Shown here: in pieces, positions 1-11,352 of the stretch
Numbering within the stretch: position 1 is the first letter of the stretch
Layout: every line of letters begins with the position of its first letter
NCBI GenBank assembly: GCA_022376465.1
Contig: JACDTU010000005.1
Coordinates: 1,848,001-1,912,000 of the forward strand
Direction of reading: 5' to 3'
Source: Cubamyces lactineus
Taxonomy: Eukaryota > Basidiomycota > Agaricomycetes > Polyporales > Polyporaceae
DNA: 64,000 nt
Translations under genes and position numbers: made by a program
The notes under the pieces: generated by a model
What the model saw: only the letters and a program-made list of their open reading frames with translations
The model's database searches: none
Told to the model about the DNA's origin: nothing

Positions 1-223
1 ACAGCGGCCCGTCAGGCCCCAGCCGAGCGAAGGGTGGCATTTCGCGCAAGCGGTACGTAGTACGTACTCGATGCTTGGCGCACGATGTCGGCAGTGCACC
101 CCCACCCTGCTACCTCATCCCGCGGCGCCGGTGCTGTACTTACCACAGCTCCTTGGCACGCGCACCGCACTATACAGTAAGTATACTGAGCGAGTGGGTA
201 TTGATAGCCACTTCCCTTCGAAT

Positions 224-243
224 GGTATTGGTATTGGTATTGG
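224..243. repeat. GGTATT hexanucleotide microsatellite
   Basis: Three consecutive GGTATT units followed by GG lie in the gene-free left flank. The repeat is short and has no evident function. Confidence 0.7.
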
Positions 244-413
244 CGTTGCTTGCATGACAGCACCCTGCACAGGCCGTGACACTCTCCGCCCTCTCCCAAA
301 CCACGTCGACCCTGAGTCCGGCATGTACCGGCGCATCCGAATCGTCGTGGATATTATCGATCAGACAGCCTTCAGAGTTCTATCCCCTGCTCGGTGCGCA
401 CACATGACACTCC

Positions 414-433
414 CGCACGCACGCACGCACGCA
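414..433. repeat. CGCA tetranucleotide microsatellite
   Basis: About four CGCA/ACGC units in a row, continuing as degenerate GCAGACGC. It lies in noncoding DNA. Confidence 0.65.
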
Positions 434-1121
434 GACGCACGCGCGACGAGCCCAGGACCGTAGCCAGATGCATATGCATATGATGCTGGCAGTGTCAATG
501 GGAAGCTAGCGGGGTATGTCCGACTCCCCCCGTTTGCCTTCGCGATGTGCTTCACTCCTTCATTTCCCTAGTACCGTTGACGTGAGCTCTGCTGCTCATC
601 TCGTCACGCACGGCGAGCATCCCCACGCAGGTCCTTCTGCGGGAACGTCCAACGGAACGCGAGCTGAGAGCTGGGGAGAACCTGAAGGGCGAAGGCCTGG
701 CCAGACGCGGACCGCCGGGCATTGAGCTCGACGCTCGCTGAGCTCGAGCCCCCCCCCCTTTCTCTTGCTCAGAGTCTCCGAGTCTAGGTCCGAGAGCATC
801 ACCATCCCTATTGTGAGCGAAAACGCCATGGATGAGGTCATCGCGCGGGCCCTCTCAGCCCGTTCGCCTCTCGCCTCTTGCCTCTCGCTTAGAAGGAACG
901 GGACGGGACATGTACACGGCATGGCCCATTGGGCGGTGGCAAGCTGCCACCCACGGCGCGCGGGTGAGAACGCGCGTTCTCACCGCACCGTGTTCTATGC
1001 ATTCGGTCGCGTCTCTCCCTCTTTCTCTCTTCTCTCTTTCTCCGTCTCTGAGCTCCGGAGTCCCACTCTCCTCCTTCTCCCTCGCTGCGTATCTCGCTCC
1101 CTCAGCTGATCAGTCCTAGTA

Positions 1122-1151
1122 CCCGTCCGTCCGTCCGTCTGTCTGTCTGTC
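1122..1151. repeat. CCGT/CTGT tetranucleotide microsatellite
   Basis: A run of CCGT units passes directly into CTGT units, which suggests one point change spread by slippage. It lies within a pyrimidine-rich noncoding tract. Confidence 0.75.
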
Positions 1152-2200
1152 CTCTCTTAGACTCTTACACCCTCCTGCGATATCGACACCCCTTCCCTTC
1201 TCTGACAACCCGTGGCCGCCACGCGCACACACGTACGCGGACGCAGAATCCGCAGCCGTTACGTGTACGATGTGTGTGCGGGCGTGTGTGTCGAGACAGT
1301 CGGGCAGCTGCAGCTCCAAGGGTGCCGGCCGTGTCGCGGCGGAGGCGAGAACGGCCTGGCCTATGCATTATGGCTGCTGCTGCCCCGCCCCGCCGCTGGC
1401 TGAACCAGCGTCGACGCTGCCCTGGGGGCTTGGGCGGGTGCTTCCACCGGTGATGTCTTTAGATTGGAATAGGAATAGATATAGAAATAGGAACAGGACT
1501 AGGACTGGGACTCTAAGTTCGGATTCGGGTCCACTCTGTCCCTCGCCTCGCTGTGGACGCCGCTCTGCGGCACGTGTGTGCGAGACTGATTGTAAATTTA
1601 CAAGAGAAAAAAATAGTAAACGGAGGAGAAATTGATACTACGCGATGTGAGGAGCGAGGAGCAGAGCCAGAGCCAAAGGGAGGACGCGGCAGCAAGAAGC
1701 AGACAAGAACACCAAAGAATATCAGGAAGCTGAGGGCACAGACGGCACGGCCGTCGCCTCGAGCGGTGGCCCAGTGGCCCAGTGGCCCGGGTGCCGACGA
1801 TCTGCCCGCACACTGGCGTGCTCCCGAACAGGCTGCGCCGTCGCCCCCACTGTCGCTGACGTCGCTGGCATCACCATCACCATCGAGGAAGCATCCCTGA
1901 AAGCTAAGAGCTGGAGCTTGGGAGCTGGCGCCGAACGCTGGGAGATGAAGCCCGAGGCGTGAGGGAAGGGATCGTGTGGGAGAGCCTGAGGGCTGAGAGA
2001 AAGAGAGTGAAAGAGAATGAGAACGAGAGAGAGAGAGGCCCGCAGGCATTCGAGGGACCCCACGTTCACGCCTGTGGCGGCGTACCAAGGAACCCCAGCG
2101 CTCAGCTCGCAGACCTGCCTGCTCAGACTTCAGACCTTGGAACTCAGAGCTCCGAGCTCAAGACTCAGCGTGCAGGGTCGAAGTCTAGTCGCGGACGCGC

Positions 2201-2220
2201 GCTGCTGCTGCTGCTGCTGC
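2201..2220. repeat. GCT trinucleotide microsatellite
   Basis: Six to seven GCT units in a row. No supported reading frame uses them. Confidence 0.7.
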
Positions 2221-3177
2221 CAGGTCAGGCAGCCCCGAGCCCGAGTACGTATCCGACCCGTCTTCTACACTCACCGAGCCGCCTGGTCCAAGTTCGCTCG
2301 TCGTCCATTCAACCAGCTCGACGCTCGCTCACTGGCTCGCTTACGACCGGGCCCGGGGAGACGGTGCACGCTTCGAAACAGAACGCGAAGGGAAAGGACG
2401 AGGAAAGGGACCCGGAGGGAGAGAGGATGGGCGGCCGGTGTATTTGGATAAGACGCGCGCAAGTGCAGCCCCGGGCCTTGGGATGGGGGCAGGACAGCCC
2501 GGGCAGGCAGGGCTGTCAGGACATGCGGTCGTATGGCAGTGAGTCGTGGGCCGTGGGTGGACAAGTCGTGGGCCACTGGCGCGCACGAGGTCGGAGGGGG
2601 AGGGGGGGACGACGTCGTGCGCGCTCGCGGGGGGCTTCTGATTTCGACCGTGGCGTGCTGGAGCTAGACCGAGGGGCGAAACGTGCCGCGCCGCGGGGGG
2701 AGACGGACGGGTGCTTCTATTAAGTACAAGGAATTGAATGGCTACGGTAATCGTGCAGATCGGGCGTTATAGACGACAGACCGTGACCATGCCATGCCAT
2801 GCCTTGGATACAGCTTGAGCCTCGAGCCTCGCACCCCCACTCCTTTCCCGGCTGTGCACCCCCCTCTCGCCCTTTCTAAGCAGCATCTCCTAATTCGTCA
2901 CCGGCGAGCACGAACCACCGTGCACACTGAAGAGGATGTGGGTCCGCATGTTGCGTGGCTGATGGGAGAAGCGCGGCCAGGTGTCATGCGCGAGCCGCCA
3001 GAGCGACAGGGCCCTCATTCGACTAAATGATCTACGGCAGATAAAAGCATATCAGCATCGCAAGAATAGGCTCGTCCCGACATATACGCTCGAGCTCCCC
3101 GCCCGCACTTCCGCACGCCCACACGGCGATGGTGGGACGGGTGCCAGGGCCCACACGCCCCACGGAAATGGGCCCCA

Positions 3178-6151
3178 TCACCGCCCCGTGCGCCGGGCCA
3201 CGCAGAAGCGCAGACGTAGCTCAGAGTTCGACGTACCTTTCAGAGGAAGCACGACCGGCATATAGTCGGGAATTTCTGCATAGTGCATTCGTCCGCGGAA
3301 CTTGTACCGTATCCGCAGAGCCTTGGGCACGCCGGCGACGGGGTCGTAGAATCCTGGGATGCCAGCCTGCGCGGCGAGACAGGAAAAAATATGTCAGTGA
3401 CGAGATCGAGCCAGACGCAGACATTTAGTGTGATGGCGGAATGCGCCAGTGACGGCATGCTATCGGTATCGGTGAAGCCGCCGGTCCTCATGCGCAGGCA
3501 GACTGGCGAGGGGGACAACTCCGCAACCTTGCAGTCTCCCGCCGCAGCCGAACAATCACGACCGACGAGGGGGGTCGGCCAGGTGCTATTGATGCAACCA
3601 CGACGGCGCAACACTCTGCCAAAGTAGCCGCATCTATCCGCCACACAACGATTGGCAGCCCGTTGACAGCAGGATAATAAACAGGCTGCATCCTGCTCGA
3701 CCGTTCAGGGCAGGGGCGGCGAACCACGGCGGCCGCAATCCGCCAGCGGGTCGCATGGGGCCCCAAGCCAAAAGGCCCCGAACGCAGACGTCCGACAGCC
3801 GTTAGACGGCAGGGCTTATCACAATGGGCAGCACGACGGGGGACGGGAACGTGCTATGTACAGCACCAAAACACCGCTCACCTTGCTTCTTTTCCCTGGG
3901 ATGTACAGCTGGCTCGAGTTGACCAATGCCTGCACGGGGACGGTGACGTCCACCTCCAGGCCTTCGGTGCCCTCCTCCTGCTCTGATGGACCGTAGCGGG
4001 CTTCTAGAATGACGAGCCCTGTGTGAAACGCGTCCGCAGGCGCTCTCAGAAATCAAGCTCCTCTCGAACCGCGCAGGGGCAGATTTACCGTCACATGTTT
4101 CCTCCGCCCGCATATGCCTCTGCGCGGTGTCTTGCAGCAGCGATACCGTCTCCTTCCACTGGCGCAGGAGCTCGGACTTTTCCTCCCGCAACTGGCGACG
4201 GGCGTCGTGGAGGAACCTGGCCGCCACCGTGAGAACCCCGCAAAAATAATAGGAACCAGGCAAGATGCTGACTGGATGCGTTGCTTACGGCGGCGCGGCC
4301 GCACCCTGAAGTAGTAGACCAAGGCCAAGGCGGTAGACGGTAACACCACCGTCCAGAAGGCGAGGGAATTGTTATGCTCGCGGGAAAGCACGATCGGCAG
4401 CGTCAGCGTCTGCCCGAAATACGTCGCGCTATCCGCCCGTCAGCCAGCCTGGCGGATTATAGAACGGGGGGTCTGCACTCACTCCACGCGAAGCGTCACG
4501 CCGCCAGTGCTGGCGCTGACGTTCGCACCTACGGCCGCATTGTTGCCCCGCCACTCGCCGCCGAACAGCCACATAAGCTCAGCCAGCCCCAGCCGCATCA
4601 CCGTCTGGAGATGCACGCCGAGTTCATGGAAGGACAGGCCATAGCGTCCGTTCAGACCGGACGCAGGGCCCGCGAGGTCGAACCCAAACTGCCACTCACT
4701 GGTGTAGAACGCAAGGCCAGAGACGGACGGCGCACGGAAGGCCGACGGTTCTGACGGTTCGTCGTCGCGCAGCTCACCTATGTCTAGGCTATCGTGGAAC
4801 GCCGCAGAGGTCACCGCCGCCGAAATTTTGGGCCCTATTGCTGTCATGCCAATTTCCAGCACGCCCTGCATGGGCGACTTCGGGAACAGCTGTCGTGCAA
4901 GCGAGACTGTACCCGCTGGTAGAAGGAAGGCATCCCCTTTTCGGTGCGTGAATGGCTGCAACAGAACGGCAGGATGTAAGCCAGTCTGGCACGTGAGGGT
5001 GTAGTCTGCGGCGCGATAGGTTCCCTTGAGAGAGACTCCAGACACCGCTAAGAGATTGGTGGTTGCCTGTACGCAGTAAGTTGATGGCTAGACGGCAGAT
5101 CGGTAATACAGTCGCGCGAACCTCAAAGTCTATGCGAGGCGAGAACTGATGCTTGACAGTGCCCATTAATAGAGGTTTGATATACGAGCCTTGTCTAGAA
5201 TTCGGCCTGCTGCCCATGGTAAGGCGGCTAGATAGCGTAAGCCATGTCTTGTCACGGAATTGCGTCTAGCCGGGATTATGAGCATACGAAGCGGTCAAAA
5301 GCGGGCCTTACCCACTTGGACGCGATGTCTGACGCCAAATGTATCGCGTCTGACGTCCCCGAGCGCAGCCTGTAAATTCTGCCACCGGGACAGTTGGGAG
5401 CCGTCCTCTGCTTCATACTCGTAGTCGAAGATGGGGGAGGCATCGAGCCCGAGGGTAAGGTTTCCTCTGGGATGGACGGCCTGGTCTACGCGCTGGCGAA
5501 GGAGCTCGCGTTGCTGACGGCGCAGTTCTTGCTCGAACTTTACCCGGGATTTACGTCAATGGTGGCTATTGCGCATGAAGAAGAGCGAGCGTACATCTTC
5601 CTCTGCGAGATGTCTGAAGTCCGCGGACTGAACGAGGAGTAGTCCTTCCGAACCTGTGCTGACAGAGCGTCAGTGGGGGCAGGGCCGGACGAGGGGACGG
5701 GTAGGGTTGACCTAAGATGTCGTAGGCGCGACTGAAGGGGACATGTGCATGAGTCGCGGGAGGTGGCGCAGACGAAAGGGGAAACGTACCGCGTGACTGG
5801 GTCGGATAGGACTGTAGGGAGAGGATGAAGGCTGAAGACGTGCATCGTGTGCGGAGACTAAGCGGACACTGACCTTCGTAGGCCTTCTGGACCTCGAGGA
5901 AGCGTTCGGTGGCGGCCTCCTTGCGACGCTCGTCTGTCTGCTTGTCTGGGTGGAAGACGATGGAAAGCTGCCTGTAGCGTTCTCTGATCTCATGGTCTGA
6001 CGCGGTCTTTGGTAGGTTCAGAACGGAGCTAAAGGACTCGGAGAGGTTAGCGGGAAGCTGGGTGTGGCGGAGGAGAGTACTAGACTGACTAGAAGTATTC
6101 CTCGTCGGCTGGGAGTTGCGAAGCGGGGGCCGTGGTGTGTGTGCCTGGCAT
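3178..6151 (-). CDS. DNAJC11-type J-domain protein (DUF3395), mitochondrial
   Basis: The family (human DNAJC11) works with HSP70 at mitochondria and associates with the MICOS/cristae machinery. That role comes from the family, not from this sequence. The J domain is split over small exons: exon 1 (6151-6090) ends with DEEYFY, and the next reads SVLNLPKTASD followed by the HPD motif in VFHPDKQTDE. Later exons give YDILGSEGL, then NLTLGLDASPIFDYEYE, then a beta-rich middle region and a hydrophobic helix (AFWTVVLPSTALALVYYF). The C-terminal DUF3395 has GLVILEARYGP, ALVNSSQLYIPGK and ends near EIPDYMPVVLPLKG. The start was chosen at MPGTHTTA because it joins in frame to the J domain through a GTCAGT donor. 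About nine or more introns are needed. The last intron (about 500 bases, near 3378-3880) is unusually long, and a tiny extra 3' exon is possible. Confidence 0.88.
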
Positions 6152-6466
6152 TTGGCACGGAAGAGGGAGCGAGTGCCGTGAGGAGGAGGAGATGAGTGAA
6201 TAGACATGGACTGCTGTCCCACTGCCAGGCTGCAGCCGACGATACGCCTCTCTCAAATCCTGCCGCGGGAGCCTGGGCCTTCGCCGCCTCGCGGGACGCA
6301 CGCAAGCGGCGCTACAAACGTAATAGACCCCGCTTTCAATTCCCTTCTTACTTCCTTTCCCGAGGGACTTAGGCCGGGTAATCGTCCGATAAGCACGCCT
6401 ATCCCATCGGTAAGTCCGCGAAAAGGCGCGCTACCTGCCGGCGCTTACCCGTGCCTCACTCACGGT
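6152..6466. promoter_or_regulatory. short divergent promoter between J-protein and RMD1-like genes
   Basis: The two genes are transcribed away from each other. If the RMD1-like protein starts at 6467 the gap is about 315 bases. If it starts at the upstream in-frame ATG at 6206, the gap is only 54 bases, too short for two separate promoters. A perfect GTAAGT at about 6411 could be the donor of a 5' leader intron. I see no clear TATA box. Confidence 0.45.
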
Positions 6467-8852
6467 ATGAGATCATCTCGCTCTCCTTCCGGTCTCCGGC
6501 TCGTCTCGTCAACGTCCAGTCTCTCACCCAATCCCTCCGCCACCGCCGTCACCGCTGCCCAGCCTTACCTACCCTCTTCCTCCGCACCCTTTCCCTCACA
6601 CTCACGCTCTGCACTCATGTCCTCCAGCCAGCCTGGTCCAAAAACACCGGCCTTGCCAGGCGCCAGCGCCGTGGAATCCAAGGCGCGCGGCGCGAATCGC
6701 TCAACCAAGGTTGCGGGGAAGCTCAAGGTCCTGCCAGAACATGCAGAACCCGTACTCCAGCAAGACAAGACGGCCAAGCCTCCCAGCCCCCCGCGCGACC
6801 GCGACGACGGTGGTGAAGGCTCGGGAACTCTCGCAGACAGCGAGGAAGACGAAGAGGAGGAGGAGCCCGAGGACGTCGAGGTACGTACGCGGTTCACCTT
6901 CGTGCAAATGCGTCCGGCTTCCTGGCGCTGACCTCCGTTCTGCGTATTCTTGTCCGCATGGAATAGGTCTACAACCAGATTGATCTAATCCCCGCTGGCA
7001 CGGCGCGTAGAGATGCGCTCCGTCTCACCAAGAAGAAGGCAAAGTCCCTGCCCAGGGTGACCGCTTACGCGACTTCAAGGTCAGGCACCTACTTCATCCG
7101 TTCATGAAACACGTCTCTTGACACCGGCAAACCAGCTCCTACCGCTTCCCAGAGCTCATGAAGTTCTTCAATGCGCGACGCAACTCGTACCACACCAACC
7201 CCCGAGTGATTGTGGACGTCATCTATACGCCATACGTCTACGAGCCGCCATCATCTTACGACCAGCCGGCCACGCAGAGCCGCGTCCACTTTCAGAACGA
7301 AGGCCGGGAACAGAGCCGGACGGGCGACCTTCTCGGCGTCCCCGAGCTCGCCCCCGGGACGTCGGACGCAGACGGGGTCGTGTCGGCAAGCGCGGAGGCG
7401 CCAGAACCCGCGAGCGGGAAGGGTAAGAGGAAGAGCAAGTTCGCCGAGGCGCCTACCGAAGCGGAGATTTTCATCTTTGAATACGGAACGGTCGTCATAT
7501 GGGGCATGACAGAGGCCCAGGAGAAGCGGTTCTTGTCTTCGCTGTAAGTGCACGGTTGGACAGCGAGCCCCGCACGTTTGCAAATGCTAACAACGGTCCC
7601 TTTCTCAGCAAACGCTTCGAGGTGGAGCGATTAGGTATGCACGAACCACTGGATCTCGCGAACGCCCTACGGCTTACCGTAATGCCCTGCAGCGCCGCAG
7701 GACGTGGAAATGGAAGATCTCAATTTCTACTACGCCAGTTACAGCCGGTGCGTTTCCAACTTGACTTCACGGCGCGCCCTCGTCTACGCCCACTCACCCG
7801 CCGTCGCAGGATATACAACGATGTCATAACGCTCCGCAAGGGTTCAAGCTATATGTCAGTTTACCTCACACTTACACTCACTGTCCTCGCCTAACGTCGC
7901 TTCTCGCCTTCCATGCAGGACGAAGCTCTCGCTATCGCATGCTCTCGCGCAGTCTGTCAAGATATCTTTGGTGAGCCCGCCGCCACATATGCCCATCGCG
8001 CGCCTGCGCCTCCGACGCCACTGACGCACCACCGTCTTCCATTTTGCCACTTTTTCTACACGCCCGCGCTCCCGCACACACGCGATATACGCACGCACGC
8101 CGTAAACGGTGATGGCACGCAGTTCGAAAAGCTCATTTCCACGACGATAGAGGAGACGAAGGACATCCCCGAGATCATCAGCGAGACGGGCAAGATCGAC
8201 ATGAGCCACAAGGAGATCATGCGCAAGATCGGCGAGCTCTTTTTGCTGCGCACCAACATCAACTCTGTCGGCTCGGTGCTCGACTCGCCAGTACGTATAC
8301 CCACCCTGCCCTCCGAGGCGCTCGCCCGCTGCTCCCCTGCTTACGCCTTCTTTGCCCCACTCTGTCCCCGCCGTCTCGCCCGCTTTACAGGAAGTCTTCT
8401 GGGTAAGTCCCCACGTGACCACCTACCTACCCACCTCCCCCCGAACCCCAGATTGAACGAGCCCCATCGCTGACTGACATTCGCACTCGCTATTTGCACT
8501 ACGCGATGCTCCTTACGCATACACACAGACGTACCCCGACCTGCAGCCGCTGTACGACGCCGCGCGGTCCTACCTCGAGATCCCGCAGCGGATCGACCTG
8601 CTCAACGCGCGCGTCGAGGTCCTCCAGGACATGCTCCAGCTCCTCAAGGAGACCGTCACCTCCCGACACGCAGAGCGCCTCGAGCAGATCGTCATCGCGC
8701 TCATTGCGGTCGAGATCGGTACGTGTACATACGGCCACGCGCGCGGCGGTGTGTCAGAGATCGAGGAGGGCAGATTGTGCTGACTTTGCTCTTCCTGTTG
8801 CGATCGTGCAGTGCTCGGGATAATCACGATCATCGTCGACCTCTTCTCTTAG
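6467..8852 (+). CDS. RMD1/RMND1 family protein (DUF155)
   Basis: The family includes yeast Rmd1 (required for meiotic division) and mitochondrial RMND1/Mrx10, which support mitochondrial translation. The N-terminal part is disordered, Ser/Pro-rich, with an acidic run (residues around 6841-6880). The DUF155 core follows over several exons: VTAYATSRSYRFPELMKFF, EIFIFEYGTVVIWGMT, EMEDLNFYYAS, DVITLRKGSSYMTKLSLSHA, then FEKLISTTIEETKDIP, the helical LFLLRTNINSVGSVLDSPEVFW and ARVEVLQDMLQLLKE. It ends in a C-terminal hydrophobic helix (IVIALIAVEIVLGIITIIVDL), the usual membrane anchor. The start is uncertain: 6467 is preferred because 6206 would nearly touch the divergent gene. The GTAAGT at 6411 also argues that 6206-6466 is leader. 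Stop TAG at 8850. Confidence 0.85.
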
Positions 8853-9260
8853 ACACGCTGTGGCATGGCACGGTCTAGGCTCACATTCCTGACGGAAATC
8901 GAGTAGGGATTCTATATCGCTAACCCCGTAGATGATACCAAGACGCTGCCTCGTGCTGCAGGCCGCGGCCTTCGTCGACACCAATCTGTATTATAGACCT
9001 TCTCTGGATTTTTGCAACTATGGACAAACTCCTGGACATTGCATACAAGCGTACGTATGTTGACACACATTTGTAGTCGTCTTCACAGGCCATAAGCGCG
9101 CAGATCCAAGTACAGAAGCATCTTTCGTAGACAGGGGTATATACAATCTGCTCATGAGGACGAAAACGACAACATATCGATACAATACGTGCGCATCGGT
9201 CTATACGTACACTACGGCACCCCCGCCGTTCGCAACTTCCATCCGGTGTAGTTGTGATAC
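8853..9260. other. convergent 3' spacer
   Basis: Noncoding DNA between the ends of the RMD1-like gene (plus) and the dehydrogenase gene (minus). I see no gene or repeat in it. Confidence 0.6.
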
Positions 9261-10683
9261 TCAAGGCCTGATTGCGATCTTGAGCGCGCCACGGCTGCTC
9301 ATCTTGTCTAGGGCCTTCTGGTAATCCTCCAAAGCGAAGACATCCGTAACCTGTTGATGGTGTCAGTTGTTGAAACGGAACTTGAGTGCAGGGTTTACAT
9401 ACCATGCCCTTCACATTGACTTTCCCGCCATCCAAGTATGCAACAGCACGAGGGAAGCAGAACGCCTGCGAGAATGAGCCGATGACCTATTGAACCAAAT
9501 GTTAGAAACGCTTAACTTCCGTTAACAGTATTATGCACGACATACCCTAATCTCGTCGCCGAAGATCTTCGACGGGGGCCAGTGGACCAAAGCCTTGTTC
9601 TCATAGACACCGTAGATCATAATGGTACCACCACGGCGGACATAGTTGATCGAGTCCTGCGCGAGCTTCTCGACACCAGTGGCCTCCACCACGACGTCGA
9701 ATCCGTACGGGTTGTCCTTCTTGAGTTGTTCCCATTGCGGGCCAGGGTTCTGCCTGTCGAGTTCAATGTATTCGTCGGCGGCGTTGAGCTGCTTAGCGAT
9801 GTCCATCTTGATGCCCTTGTTCGCTGCAATGACGACGCGATGTGCTCCATTCAACTTGAGCAGCTGTGCGAGGATCAAGCCAGTCGGGCCGGCGCCGAGG
9901 AGCAGCACATCGATACCGACAGGAGGGTTCAGCTTATCGAGACCATGAATGGCACATGCTGCGGGCTCAAGAAGCGTGGCCTCCTCGTCCGTGAGGTTGT
10001 GGATCTTGTAGCACTTGCTCTGGTGGTAGACGATGTATTCAGCGAAGCCACCATCCTGAGTGACACCGCGGGCGTGGAAGTTCTCGCAGAGGACCGGCTC
10101 GCCGCGCCTGCAGTAGAAACAGGTGTTGCACTACACGTCGAACGGGATCATCGTCAGCGAATGCAGCCGCGACTCGAGCACAAAGAAGGCGACATACAGA
10201 GGTGCCCACATCGGCGACGATACGGTCACCGATCTCGAATCCTTTCACGTTCTTTCCCTTCTCGACGACGCGGCCAATAGCTTCATGTCCGGGGATGAGC
10301 TGATGGGAGAAGCGTGAGCTGTGCGATCGCGGGAGACGATCATGAACGGAGCCAACGTACAGGGAATTTGGCAATGAACTCGCCCTCATGAATGTGTGCG
10401 TCGGTACCACAGACGCCGCAGAGAGTGACTATATGCGCATCGAGCTCTCAGCACACGGTCTGCAGGGCAGATGGGAGAGCCTAGAACATACCTTTGAGAA
10501 GGAGATCATCGTCGCCGCATTTCGGGATGGGTACCTGCCTGATGTCGAATTTGTAGGGCTAGACACGGGCATGACATCGTTGATTAGATGACGACCGATG
10601 CGGGTGAGAACGCGACGAGGCGCGTGCGACTGGTGGGTACTCACCTCGCTGTAGTAGAGCGCTTTCATGGTTCCCTCGGGCAT
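9261..10683 (-). CDS. zinc-dependent medium-chain dehydrogenase (arabinitol/sorbitol type), copy 1
   Basis: An MDR alcohol/polyol dehydrogenase using NAD(P) and zinc. The exons give [38 protein letters not shown] (catalytic zinc Cys), [15 protein letters not shown] (catalytic zinc His-Glu) and the structural zinc loop [15 protein letters not shown] with four cysteines. The Rossmann fold follows with [16 protein letters not shown]. After it come [11 protein letters not shown] and the C-terminal [17 protein letters not shown]. There are about seven short introns. Length is about 355 residues, normal for the family. The substrate cannot be fixed from sequence; best matches by memory are D-arabinitol 2-dehydrogenase-like proteins. 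A close paralogue lies at 50225-51755 on the opposite strand. [11 protein letters not shown] is taken as the start; the second Met is an alternative. Confidence 0.9.
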
Positions 10684-11352
10684 GATGGATGCGATTTGGT
10701 TTGAGCTGGATGGGGAAGACGACGAGGACGGTGGTGATGACGGTTCGAAACAAAGACGTGCAGACGTGGCGGTTTCTCTGCCTGGCTGATCTTTATCTGC
10801 CCGCCCAGTTGGGGCGCCACCCCGTCGAAGAGAATTCTCTGCAGTGTCCGACCGCTTTCCAGTCCACGACCTCTCTCCTCCCGGCCCGTGACATCATAGG
10901 ACCCCTCCTTCTCTGCCCTCGGCATGCCGGCACCCGTCGGCCATCCGGCGCCTCCGGAGTTGGCGCCCGACAAATTGCCAGAAAAGACGCGTCCCCGCCG
11001 CGCTCGTGACCGCGTTTTCACCCGTTATGGACATACGCGCGAGTTTTCGTCTGTGGTTTGAGGGAGGCGCGCGTCGCGGTGTGTCATCTCGGTCCGCATG
11101 CTCATCACTATCAGCACCCCCGATTCACGCCAGTGCGCAGAAAATCCACCGTGACGGCCGCTGCAACTCTCACGCTCGCACTACCACCGGAACCCCCGAA
11201 GAACCACCCAGCATGCACGCTCGTTTACGTATCGCTAACTTGTGACGCTATAGATACAGCATTTCCATCCAGAGCAGCTTCATCCAGTATTCAATCTCCA
11301 GCTTCAAGAAACGCGGTAGGTATGTGTCGTCCCAGGACATCCGCCATGTCCT
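10684..11352. promoter_or_regulatory. upstream region of dehydrogenase copy 1 and 3' flank of acyl-CoA synthetase
   Basis: About 670 noncoding bases between two minus-strand genes. The region must contain the dehydrogenase promoter. I see no strong TATA box and no supported gene. Confidence 0.4.

Larger units (their letters stand above)
1..3177. other. gene-poor, low-complexity region without a supportable gene
   Basis: No reading frame here shows a recognisable domain, a plausible chain of exons or normal protein composition. The longest open frames (about 190 codons on minus near 1513-2088 and about 254 codons on plus near 1959-2723) are Ser/Arg/Pro- or Glu/Arg-rich translations of CT/GA-rich DNA. 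The stretch holds several microsatellites and pyrimidine-rich tracts. It may include a long promoter or 5' leader of a gene to the left, or the 3' flank of the J-protein gene. I see nothing that decides between these. Confidence 0.6.

Noticed and set aside
1959..2723. 254-codon plus-strand open frame in the left flank
   Set aside because: Composition follows GA-rich repeats, and there is no domain, signal peptide or splice context.
6206..6466. Start of the RMD1-like protein at 6206
   Set aside because: It is in frame, but it would leave only 54 bases to the start of the divergent gene. The added segment is low complexity and contains a perfect donor site at 6411. Kept only as an alternative.
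10735..10760. GGTTCGA-like strings (also near 26238, 28418 and 46573) as tRNA B boxes
   Set aside because: No matching A box, acceptor stem or cloverleaf could be built around any of them.
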